Shown here piece after piece: positions 1 through 10,533 of a DNA stretch of 64,000 nucleotides; the first letter of the stretch is position 1; each line of letters starts with the position of its first letter. Under the pieces are notes generated by a model. It did no database searches. It was not told where the DNA came from and was given only the letters and a program-made list of their open reading frames with translations. Origin of the DNA: Apoderus coryli (lineage: Eukaryota; Arthropoda; Insecta; Coleoptera; Attelabidae); assembly GCA_911728435.2 (NCBI GenBank), contig OU452200.1, forward strand, positions 25,993,715 through 26,057,714. The letters are read 5' to 3'. Both the position numbers and the translations under genes were made by a program.

Positions 1-44
1 GAAAACAAAACAAAGACATGCATTTTTACTGAGGGTAGTTCTGT

Positions 45-1045
45 TGTTTTTTGGGTTTCCACCCGGACCGGAGGCTTACGTGGCAACACCATATTGAAAA
101 GCTATCAAAAAAACTCACTACAAACATATACTTAATTAGAAGAATAGCTAAACTGGTTCCAGAGGGTGTAATTATGATGGGCTACCACTCATTATTTGTA
201 TCGCATTGTCATTATGGGCTTTTGCTGTGGGGTCACTCTGCTCACAGTGACAGAATTTTTGCATTGCAGAAGGGTCCTTAGAATAATGTTTGGTTTGGGA
301 TATCGCGAGGATGTAAAGCAAATTTTGATTAATAAAAAAATATTGACCTTGCCTGCACTTTACGTGTACAAGTGTTTAATATATACAAAGGGAAATCTAC
401 AAGACTATTTAACTAGAGAAGTTTTGCACAATCATTAGACTAGAATACGGACTAATATACATATAAAGTTTTTAAGAATTAAACATAGTAGGTATAGCAA
501 GAATTATTATGGCCCTATTTTCTATAACAAGTTGCCCCTAGCCATCGAATATTAACTGACAAGAAGGTCCACTAGACGCTGCAAACGGCATCGACTCGTC
601 GCATTCCCAGCTACATTTTTGGCCCGCTACTATATTATACTATATCTATATATACTATACTATAACTATAGACATGAACATCAGCCGTATCGACACGATG
701 AGAACCAACTGTGTATTATTTTAACTGTGCCCAAGCTGTAAGAAATCTGTCACAAAAGCAATTTGAAAAGAGGGTGTTCGACTTTCTTGTTGGCATACCT
801 CTTCGGTCTGTCAACGATTTTTTGATGCTTGACTTGCAAGACGGGGACTTTTCTGGGTAATTGTACTTTTAATCTTGGTTTTAACTTTGACTTGTATTGT
901 GGTGTGTTAGTAGATAGTGATAATTATGTTTGTTTTGACGTATGTTGTTTATTGTTTTATGAACATTTTATGTTTTTATATATGACCACATCATAACGTG
1001 CAAATATTTCTATACATAGGCATGTTCAGGATGAATTAAGAAATA
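45..1045 (+). mobile_element. 5'-truncated LINE, C-terminal end of reverse transcriptase ORF
   Basis: The frame starting near 51 reads as the post-palm part of a non-LTR reverse transcriptase ORF, with the typical stretch LTWQHHIEKLSKKL followed by a region ending at LLWGHSAHSDRIFALQK. A frameshift near 265-275 moves the reading to the frame 196-438, which continues RIMFGLGYRED. A third frame, after a foreign or diverged stretch at about 556-725, carries the C-terminal end RNLSQKQFEKRVFDFLVG (about 738-800). An A-run at about 1041-1055 may be the tail. The element is broken by at least two frame changes and cannot be active. The clade is uncertain, Jockey/CR1-like by general look. Confidence 0.75.
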
Positions 1046-1063
1046 AAAAAAAAACAAATTTGA

Positions 1064-1108
1064 GATAAAGACGGATATAACCATTTGAGTTCCCTTGAGA
1101 CGACTAAC
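1064..1108 (-). repeat. Short repeat shared with 35838-35888 in opposite orientation
   Basis: This segment, containing CCCTTGAGACGACTA, matches the reverse complement of 35838-35888 with a few differences. In both places a run of A (or T) lies next to it and a LINE lies nearby. It may be the untranslated end of a retroelement family. Function unknown. Confidence 0.6.
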
Positions 1109-1109
1109 G

Positions 1110-4100
1110 ATTCTGTTTCGTTAACCATATTTTAGATTATATTATATGTTGCCAGATTGCAACACCAGGGTTGCCAAATCCCGAAATATAAAAGGCAACC
1201 CTCGTAGGTCGTATGGGAATTCGCAACTCGGTCGTAACGGTGTTTTCGAAATCGTGATAGGAGTTACATTTCTATAGTTATAGGAGTTAAGGTGGATTTT
1301 TAGTAGAGCCATTTCATTAGTGGTGCCCTCTATATCTCAATATGCACGACTAAAAACATAGTCCTCCTAACTGTTTGTTTTTATTATGTCATAATAATAA
1401 AAGAAAGGAAGTGTTTTAACAATAGCGAAGTAGTGAACTGCATAACTTAGCCTTTGTGGTTTTGATTTTTTGGTGACTTACGCTAACAAATTACACAAAA
1501 TGATACGCAAATTTATGTTAAATGTCCTTGAAAACTGCATGCAATAGTAGTAAGTATGCTGTTCTGGAATTCCAACGTACAAAATTAGACTTGATTTTGT
1601 TTACTGCTAAATACGGATAATAAGGCTGTAATTACCTTTGGCTAAATAAATAAAATATAATTAATTGTGGAGTACATAAATAAATAACGACGTAAACATA
1701 AATCAGGCCGATTAGTTTTTGGCATAGACTCTGATAGTAACTATGTGGGGAACATTTAACTTGATAAACAAACTAATATATTTTAAAGAAGTAGCTCATG
1801 ATACTGTGGATTATCAATTTAATGATTTGAAATGATACTGTCATTCATCAACTCAAATTTAGTTTATTAACTGTAGGTTATCTTCAATATACAACGGCAG
1901 CAGACATGTTCCAATTCTCTAAGGAATCATCTTCAGTGCTTATATTTTTAGAACTGTATACATTTCAAAGTAGTTAACTAAAAGAATTAAGTAATATTAT
2001 GAGTAATATTACAACTAACTATACTAGATACTGTTATTATTATACTACAAAATTCTATACAACTAAATAATTTTAAGGACTAATAAACTTTTATGGCAAA
2101 TACGTGAGTGACTCAACAACTGTGAAGGAATATTTGTACAAATAGGCATAGACACAACATTGTTGGTCGCCACAATTCCTGTATCCACATTGAAGTTTAT
2201 TGGGTATAAGAATCATGCTGCAAATTTTGTAGATGCAAACAATCAATTACAATCACTTTTTGATTGATTTAATAATGTATCTCACGAACAAAATGTTCCA
2301 GATTTTTTTAACTCAGATCAAAAGAAATTAGTAATTTTTGCCTCCTATATCGCCAAATTGTAAGTGAATCTGGGAGAAAATGTTAAACTGCTAACCAAGT
2401 ATCATTTATATAGAATAGTATACAATCAAGCACTATAATTAGTGATATTGAAGCTTGTAGAAATTCTCGGCTAATAACCCAAATTCCTGAAAAATTCAAT
2501 CTATTTAAATTCCTAATTGTCTGTCAGTTTTTTAAGTGGCAACTCATGAATGTATATTCTTGAAAATGACTAGCTTAATATAAACCTTAATCGATTTTCA
2601 AAATATGAAAATATGACGCGATTATATCTACCATATTGGAGAAGATGGTCGACTGATTGTTGACACAATTCCATCAACGAACAATGCAATACAAAGTTAA
2701 TGATTGTCCTGATTTGGAGATTGTACTTATGATCGTTATAAGAGAAAATAATCCTCAATTATTATGCTCATACTCTTGCGGTGATGATATTGTTCGAGTA
2801 GTTGAGGTTAGAACAATGAAATGCATTCTGTTACGAATATTTTTGCCACCCAATCCAGCAACTCTACTAGCTTGGTAGTTTAGTGTCAATATCTGCTGAC
2901 GCATTAAGCGGCTGCTCATAAGGTTGCATGCATTCTTCGTTGCAAGGCTGCACACTGACATATTACATGGTAATCAACTGTTTAGTTGCACAATCTACAT
3001 TGTAACTGTAAGTCCCTGTTATATGTATACAGCTGCATTTTTTATTTAGGTGTTTCTCAAGGCACAATGCCCTGTGAGTGGCCTATGGTCTTATTCCTTC
3101 TTAATGCAGTTATTCAGTGTGCTGCTGTTGTTATGAATTACTTACCATGTTCCTATTTAGGAATATACGCAATACCTATCTCTGTGCGCGTTTTTGGCCT
3201 AGTGTAACCATTTTAAATTAGCGGGTATTATTTACATTCAGAAAGAATATTTTATAGCTCAGTCCAGAATGAATCCCAATATGCTAATCAAATTGTTACG
3301 GGTTCGAATCAAACTTTACAGCGGTTTCAATTAAAGAAGAACAACCAAAGAAAATCAACTTCATTAATCTGTATTAAAGTAATGGAAAATTTACTAACCT
3401 TTCATAATTCTGGATCTCTGCCGGACACCCACTTTATTTAATTAATAGAAAATTATTAATTAAATGACCCTTATGTCAACAACATAACTAAAGCTTTATT
3501 TGAAATAAAACGCAAAGGTTTGGGCTCAAAACAACTAATTTAATAATTAAAATTAATAAAGCAAATGAATAACAACAAAGAAATAAATATGTAGAAATAA
3601 AAAAAAAAGAATAAAACAATTAAACAATTAAACGAGAATGAAAATTTAGAAGAAAATTTTAGTCATTACTTGTACAACTTAAAAATAGGAAAATTAATAT
3701 AATTACGAATAATTATATTAATTCCTATACGAACCTTTAATGACAATTGAAAACTGAATTTATTTCAATTACTAAAAGAAACAACTTAATCTTTTGATTG
3801 GGAACAAAAAGGCCTTCAATTAAAAGAATTAACAAAGAACTTACTGAAACTTTAACTTCGATTATTATTAAGAAACTTTATACAACTTCACTACTTCAGA
3901 ATAAAATGAAATGGACTTAGTCTTTATACTGGTATACTTTAAAACAAAAACTAGAAAATAATTCGTAACTGTGTCCAAAAAGAATTAAAATATTTACTTT
4001 AACTTTATAAAATTGGTACATCTAGACCCTTCTAAAACTAAAACGAATCTAAACTCGAAAATCCGATTGTCTTTCCAAAACACTTAACATACATGATAAG

Positions 4101-5235
4101 TAGGTACCTAGATTGAAAATAGCCAATCAGAAAAAAGAGCAATTTTACAATATACCCCTATGAAGATACATCTACAGGGTGAGAGTTTGAGAAATAAAAT
4201 ACATTTTTATGTCGACTTTAATAACGGTTGTTAATTGTTAAGATGTCCTATGTTGGAGATTTTTCGGAAGATCAACAAGACACTACTGTTTGTAAAGTTA
4301 GGAACAATACGATTATATAATGACTCCTTAATCTCCGGAAAAGCTAACTGGATGAAAACCCATGTTAATGTTTTCTGCGCCCTTTAATATTTGTTCTTTG
4401 GTATGGGAAACCTCGTTAACTCCCCAACTACTAGCTTCTGTATATAATAATAAAAGTCCGACATTTAATTTACTTACATGAAGGCGTTTCGAGAATGTTG
4501 AATGTTTTGACCATCCTATAACTGAAACATCTGGTTATCTTTTCTAATATATGCGTTTATCTTTCGACTAACCCATAAACAAACACAATATTTTCGACAA
4601 GAAAAGGGTCCTTCTTTTAGGAACATTTGTTAAAGGCACCAAAGATAATAAATGTATTACTTATAGATGTTGTATAATATTTACGAAAAGATTAGGCTTC
4701 TAGACATGTTAGGTATAAAACTAAGAGAAATTATCTATATATAAAAAATCCCAACTAGTATCCATAATACCAGTGGCGTGGTGTCTTGTTACACTAGTTG
4801 TTCAGGATTTCCCTTCTCGTTCTTTCAGACAAGCCCAGTGCAGGCTCCAGATCAGCATATGAGGTTGCAGAACTCATATCAGGTTAACCCTGTCATTCTC
4901 AGCCAAGGCTTTAAGTGCTCTTTCAAACTCCCACACCAGTTTAATTGTGAATTTATGGTTGCTTGGAGCTGTTAAAGCCGTCTGGCTGTGGCAGTATCAC
5001 AACAGGACAGGAGTATTCCATTCTATGATTTATAATAGGTACTTTGGTTTTTAATAAGTTGGCCTAGAAATAGCACAAATTTGATTTTTTTATCTATAGA
5101 ATCGAATCGCCCGAGAATCAGCGGGATAGAAAACAATAAGTTAAACATGATAATATAAATTGCTTTATGCAATTAAAACCAGAGTATCACAACACGACAG
5201 GAACACACAACAGGTTTATAAGGCACAATAGAATA
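1110..5235. other. AT-rich stretch without recognisable gene
   Basis: I see no convincing coding region or repeat boundary. Short open frames around 2570-2960 on both strands look like the remains of an old coding repeat but match no family I recognise. A GGGTTCGAATC motif near 3300 resembles a tRNA-type B box but no tRNA fold surrounds it. Confidence 0.5.
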
Positions 5236-5460
5236 TACAGAGTGATTATTGATCGATGCTACATTAGAAGTTCAGCGAAAACTAAGCATACGATTGTTAT
5301 GGAAATTTAAATGATTACTCTGGCCAATGGAATCTATCACTATAATATTGTGATATTTGTGTCACTTCTGTTTATACCGGAAGTTGATATGAACTTTCTT
5401 ATTTCAAATTAAACACCCTATATATAATTATATTTTTGGATTCCTTATCTGTTGTGGAGT
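5236..5460 (-). repeat. Mariner-type repeat fragment, same family as 24245-24340
   Basis: The stretch 5380-5455, read on the - strand, matches 24245-24330 on the + strand closely (AAGGAATCCAAAAATATAAT and AAATAAGAAAGTT in both). The ends read ACAGAGTG and CACCCTATA, like the termini of mariner-type miniature elements. No coding capacity. Confidence 0.6.
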
Positions 5461-5539
5461 ATTTTGTCTTAACACTTCCCTTTATTTTGTATGTTTTTGG
5501 ACCAAAACAGGTCTAGTAGAAGTAGAATATCTTAGAGAA

Positions 5540-6190
5540 ATCAATTCTCTTGCCATATTCACCCATATACTATCTCTTTCAACATGGAGGTCGAACTCCT
5601 TTACTCACATGATTCGGTAGAAAAGTTACCGAAGATTTTTACTAATCATAAGTTCCAGAGATTAACAGCTCCAATATTAAAAACATGAAGATTCAAATTT
5701 AAATAGCTTTTATTTCTTAAAGATGACCACTCATTAAATGTTATTGTGAATCGCTGTTTGCAGTTTTTCAAGACTCAAGTTAATTGATGGTTTTCATTAT
5801 AGCGGATTCTCCGTAGGCCATTACCATACCCTGAATCGTACTGGCACAAGAAGGCAATTTGTGGCCCTCTGATTCAAATAGTTGACGCATATTGATCGAT
5901 GTGACTATGTCTAACTTTGCAAACAGTACACCTTTAGCTACTATGCGAGATACTCTTTTTTTCATATAAACTTTTCTGTCAGATTGGAAACTATTTGTGA
6001 TTCTAATTTTCTAAGGTAGAACAGAAGAACTACTAGCATTTAAACACTTAGTAATAGAGCTACTGGCTGCTCTGATCTCTCTCAAATTAATATTATGCTT
6101 TGTTTGTAAGTGGGTGGAAAGACACTTGGTAGAACGAGAGATTTTGATAGTGCTAGGACATACACTTAAATTTAGCTATAAGACCATCTT
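5540..6190 (-). pseudogene. Decayed hAT-type transposase remnant with BED-finger trace
   Basis: Read on the - strand, the segment gives, in order, a BED zinc-finger tail (STKCLSTHLQTKHNI, about 6100-6140), a 61-residue open piece at 5780-5965 (SRIVAKGVLFAKLD... and SEGHKLPSCASTI), and near 5660-5700 the motif NEWSSLRNKSYLNLN. This order and the E/DW-x-S-x-RN-x-x-Y motif are typical of hAT transposases. Stops and frameshifts separate the pieces, so it is dead. The hAT call rests on motif resemblance and order only; the C-terminal dimerisation region was not found. Confidence 0.55.
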
Positions 6191-6856
6191 CAGACTTTCA
6201 AAAAATGTTTCCAATTGGATTTAACATTGTAAAGTACACTGAAACTCAGTTTTGTTAATTATATTCGTCAACTTGATCAAATTGTCTCCAAATAGTAGCT
6301 GAATGCTCATTACATACGTGCGAACCTAAGAAAACCATCCTGATTAACCCATTTGTCCTAGCCCCGTAGTAGTTGAGGGATCTGCGCGTATATCGAGTCC
6401 CACGCATCTCGAAATTTTGATCCCCCGAAATTATCGCGTGGTTCAGCATTTGCAGGATTGGATTCCCCATTTATATATTTGTGTTTATATGGTTTTTTTA
6501 TTGTTAGTACGGTACAATTTGAAATAATAATTACACTAATTATAACAAACGGCAGATGTGTATATGGTCAAACTGGAATTGCTTTCTTTGCTACATACCC
6601 ATAATTATTAGTGACTTTCATCTTAAGTTCAACCGATATACATTATATATCTACGTAGTTAATTCGAAAATAGTAAATAATTATTTTAAATATAAAATCA
6701 AAGCATTATACTTTCCAATATCACTACACTAATAAATAGGTATATTATATCGTAATTTGTGTTTGTTTTTGGCAGAAAATACACCAGAATGTATACAGTT
6801 TCTTCTAAGTAAACATTTTTAAAATAAAAAATAATTTTGTGGCGTAGCGGACAAAA
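6191..6856. other. No recognisable feature
   Basis: A 71-codon open frame on the - strand at 6255-6470 has no recognisable domain. Otherwise AT-rich sequence without clear repeats. Confidence 0.4.
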
Positions 6857-6945
6857 TGACTGGTTTTACCTACACAGGGGATTTTGTTTAATTTAGCAGG
6901 GCCTCAGTCTAATTCAGTAGAACCAGACCGAGGTATGGGTCGACA

Positions 6946-6993
6946 GATACTGACGAATTCGTTTCACTCTTATTATGAGCTCATCAGAGTACC
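6946..6993 (-). ncRNA. Hammerhead ribozyme motif, type I, GUC cleavage site
   Basis: On the - strand: stem I 5' side GGTACT, core CTGATGA (6987-6981), stem II GCTC/GAGT with a 7-base loop, GAAA (6965-6962), stem III ACG/CGT closed by AATT, cleavage base C after GT, then AGTATC, which pairs with GGTACT over six positions. All invariant core bases are present. Predicted cleavage is between 6952 and 6951. Read and folded by hand. Confidence 0.8.
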
Positions 6994-7281
6994 ATAGTCG
7001 TCCATCTACAATATCGGCCTGCATTTAATCACAATGAGATGTACAACAGTAGACATATGTAAACTAGTAACATCTACATATACACATAGTAATGCGTATC
7101 CCACCATAAATAGGCCGTTCAAATCCAATGTATAGGTAACCCCAGCCGTAAAAATATAAATAAAAATAGAAATGAAATGAAAATAGTGTAAACACAAACG
7201 TTAGCAGAAGATCATTTATCCTTCTGCTACATTCACCCAACATATTGGGGTATCAGTTTGCTGCGGACGGTGGACCACTAT

Positions 7282-7329
7282 GGTGCTCTGACGAGCTCAT
7301 ACTAAGATCGAAATGAATTCGTCAGTATC
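7282..7329 (+). ncRNA. Hammerhead ribozyme motif, inverted partner of 6946-6993
   Basis: Stem I 5' side GGTGCT (7282-7287), core CTGACGA (7288-7294, variable position C), stem II GCTC/GATC with one mismatch, GAAA (7310-7313), stem III with a U-G pair, GTC, then AGTATC. Core is intact; stems II and III are slightly weaker than in the partner. Predicted cleavage after 7323. Confidence 0.7.
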
Positions 7330-7603
7330 TGTCGACCCATGCCTCGGTCTGGTTCTACTGAATTAGACTGAGGCCCTGCTAAATTAAACAAAATCCCCTG
7401 TGTAGGTAACACCAGTCAGTATAGTAATGTATTATGTTATACGATTGCCTTGTAAAAAAATGTAGAATATATTATTTATACAACATTTTAAAAGTCTACT
7501 TAAAAGCAAATAAAAATGACAGAAGTGAGGTTGTGATGAAACATAAATATTTATCACAAACTACTTAATCAATTAGTAAAATATTACATAATTTTACACG
7601 TAC

Positions 7604-7738
7604 CTGAAGTCTTCTCAGACATTATATTAACGTAAAATTTCCACAAATTGCTTAACCGTTTGAAAATCTTAGGTGCTATTTCAGGGCTATCAACTGAATT
7701 TTGCACTTGTGTTGGTTTCATCCGTATCTGCGCAGCAC
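7604..7738 (-). CDS. Candidate exon of an unknown gene on the - strand
   Basis: On the - strand a 135-nt open segment is flanked by a plausible acceptor (pyrimidine-rich stretch then CTTACAG) and a donor (TTCAG/GTACGTG). It would encode about 44 residues including PKIFKRLSNLWKFYVNIMSE. I do not recognise the product, and no further exons on this strand were linked to it, so it may be a chance open stretch or part of an old repeat. Confidence 0.25.
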
Positions 7739-8129
7739 CTGTAAGCATTTTAAGGGGGGGTACTATTAAATGATGCACAAGATTTATTACAGTTAGAAAA
7801 AATAACAAATCATCAAAAGTAGATAGTTTGCAAATTCGATTTATGACGCCCTAAACTAATTTTCTGGCCCACTGTGCATCTTCACCATCTAGGTTCTGGG
7901 CCGTCTGCATTTAACCACAATTTAAAAAAAAACAATCATGGTACACCCATTGTTGGTCTGTGTGTTAACGTTAAGTCTTTAATATTGTTACCTAATGTCA
8001 ACTTTCTTTCTTAATAGAGATGCAAGAAATGTGTCGATATATTCGATTCGATCTGAATATCTTTTTCTAACTGACTATGAATTATTAGAATTAACGGTCT
8101 CAATTTTTGATTATCATTAGTCTTTGTGT

Positions 8130-8420
8130 TGATTACAGATTATCCATTAAGGCTCTACAATTCAACTCAATCCTCAATTGTAGTTCTTCCACAGAATTAA
8201 CTTCAGAGGCAAACACCTTTCCTTAAAGGTAAGTCCAAACAGTAAAACCTAGCGGGTTGCGATCAGGCGATCGAGGAGACCAATGAATTGGAGCATCAGC
8301 ATCCATTTATTGGGAAAATGTTCATTTAAGCCCCTTCTAGGCGCTCTACTAAAATGTGGTCCAGCCCCATTGTGCATAAAAAACATAGCTGCACTTTCGT
8401 CTAGTGATAAATCTTCCAAA
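8130..8420 (-). pseudogene. Mariner-like transposase fragment
   Basis: On the - strand the reading gives DESAAMFFMHNGAGPHFSRA followed by NEHFPNKWM, and after a frameshift WSPRSPDRNPL. These are the middle catalytic block (FFMHNGAGPHFSRA stands for FMHDGAPAHFSRA, with the catalytic Asp changed to Asn) and the W-PRSPDLNPLD block of mariner-like transposases common in insects. The fragment is frameshifted and its termini were not located; a terminus-like CACCCTGTAATT lies near 8603. Confidence 0.65.
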
Positions 8421-8835
8421 ATTAGATTTATTTAGAAAATATTTTTTTATCTCTAAACTGTTTGACAAACTAAAATTTTGTAAGAGAGTAAATAGTTTCT
8501 AAATAAAATGAGCTATTCACAGAAAAAAAACTGGTATTGATTATACGAGGGTTACAAAAAATATGGGTAGATAAGTTATTGTGACTAAGCTTTTAAACAC
8601 CCTGTAATTATAGAAATTGGAGTTTCTTCAATAAAAAACTCAAGTTTATTGGTGCAAACTTGCATCTAAAAAATGAATAAAATCTATCAAATATTTTTCC
8701 ATTTTTTTGAAAAAAGGTAAAAGAAAATATTCACTTTTAAAGCCCTCTAGCGGACAAACCGAGCAATCTTGTATATAGATAAGTTGACCTAAATCATAAT
8801 ATTTTCGGCCAAGCAATATGTGCCATTCCGTTGTA

Positions 8836-10256
8836 CAGGGTGAGCAAAACTCGATGTCCCAGCTCTGTTATGAGTAAATGAAAAACGAAATTCGGAAAAG
8901 AGGTTCTTAAATAGAATTCAGTAAGCTCCATTTGAACCTATATTTCATTTTGTTTCCAAGTTTGGAAACTGAAGTAAATGACGTCATCAACTTTTTTTTT
9001 CCAGAAACATACCTATATTTTTGCATAGTTCAAAAGAGCTAATTTTTCTAGACAAGTTTTGTGAAAAAAAATGTGCTATCTTCATTCGTTAAAAAATTAT
9101 AAGCAAATTTGTAGACAAAACTAATATGAAAAATTCGCAACCCTCACAACTTTTACACAAGTAGGCTTTGGAAACAAACTGCAATTATATCTATCTGTCA
9201 ATACTTAAACTATGGTTGACAAATAGTATTCGTGTGGTAACTTCTAATATAAGTCAAACATTCGATATTCAGTCAAGAGAGAAGATACGTATTATACATC
9301 GGTTGTTAATAATAATTACTTATTAAACACTACAAAAACAGATGATATTATTTAATAGTAACTATTATTACCACAGAATTAAACATAGTAATACTATAGG
9401 TTACTACTAATTAATTATAGGAAATCAATAACTACAACACCACCTCCTAGTTGTAAACGCTTATCTAATCTCCTCCTTACTTCTCTTCCTGAGGCTTTAC
9501 GTAACATTTCTCTTGAGAGTTCATTGCATGCATTTCTAATTTATGTTCTAAGTTATGTGTTAGCAATTCTTGCTTGGAGCGCCGACCCCGTCATGCTGGA
9601 AAAACATATTTTCTCGTAACTGCAATGGCACATTTTCGAGAAGCACAGAAAGTTGCTTTTGAAGAAATTGCAAATATACTTCACTGCATAAAACACCTTC
9701 GTAAAAGTATGGAGCAATTAAATGCCCGTTAATAATACCACACCAAAGTTAATGCCAAAATGTCCTTCGTTTTCAATCGGATTGACAAATAACATGTCAA
9801 CTTTTTCGTTATGCGTAAACATTTAACATAAAATGCACACATTAAATGACGATAAAACTATTTGTCAACCATTAGTTTTATTATTGACATATATAATTGC
9901 AGTTTGTTTCCAAAGCCTACTTGTTTAAAAGTTGTCAAAGTTGCGAATTTTTGATAATAGTTTTTCCTACAAATTTGCTTTTAATTTTTTAACGAATGAA
10001 GATAACAATTTTTTTTCTTTACAAAAGTTGCTTAGAAAATTTAGCTCTTTTGAACTACTTATATAAAAATATAGGTATATTGTTGGAAAAAAAAGTTGTT
10101 GACGTCATTTACTTTAGTTTCCAAATTTGCAAACAAAATCAAATATGCGTTAAAATGGAGCTTATTTAATCCCATTTAAGAATCTCTTTTCAGAATTTTT
10201 CTATCGTTTTTCATTTTCTCATAACAGAGCTGGGACATCGCGTTTTGCTCACCCTG
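8836..10256 (-). mobile_element. Mariner-like element with about 400-bp inverted termini and a dead transposase core
   Basis: The element starts CAGGGTGAGCAAAAC at 8836 and ends with the complement GTTTTGCTCACCCTG at 10256, flanked on both sides by TA, the usual Tc1/mariner target duplication. The inverted termini reach about 400 bp each (to about 9240 and from about 9850). Between them, on the - strand at about 9560-9790, lies a piece of transposase: WCGIINGHLIAPYFYEGVL, then about 35 residues later MFFQHDG with a catalytic-type Asp. The rest of the transposase is missing or shifted, so the copy is non-autonomous. Confidence 0.85.
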
Positions 10257-10533
10257 TACACGTCATTTCCGGACACCCTGTATGACAAGTTACACTCATT
10301 TTGAGCAGTTCTATCACCTCTAGCAATATAATAATAATAATAATAAATAATAAAATAATTTATTGAGCAATACTGTAGAATTACAAGTTCAATTACATTT
10401 TTGGTTATCTTAAAACTACACAGCTCACACAAAAGGTAAGAGATTTGGCTTTAAGCCATTCTTCCACTCTACCTATTACTAACAATTTTAAATGTAAATA
10501 ATCGTCGATACAGTAAATTAATTCACTATAAAA

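Larger units (their letters stand above)
6857..7418. mobile_element. Foldback element with about 140-bp inverted termini, each holding a hammerhead motif
   Basis: The two ends are near-perfect inverted copies: left 6857-6996 and right 7275-7418, both running inward from TGACTGGT, through CCTACACAGGGGATTTTGTT, then CAGTAGAACCAGACCGAGG, then CGACAGATACTGACGAATTC. The middle (about 280 bp) has no protein gene. Each arm contains a hammerhead ribozyme motif pointing outward, toward its own end of the element. A broken piece of the same terminus, without ribozyme, lies at 40262-40305, so this is a repeat family. No clear target duplication was found. It could be a MITE, or inverted termini of a ribozyme-bearing retroelement. 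Confidence 0.85.

Noticed and set aside
2570..2961. Overlapping frames on both strands that could be a gene
   Set aside because: No domain, no splice or start context, and stops in all frames close by; at most an old repeat.
6170..6210. CTGAAGATGGTCTTATAGC on the - strand as a hammerhead
   Set aside because: GAAA is replaced by TAAA and no stem I partner is present.
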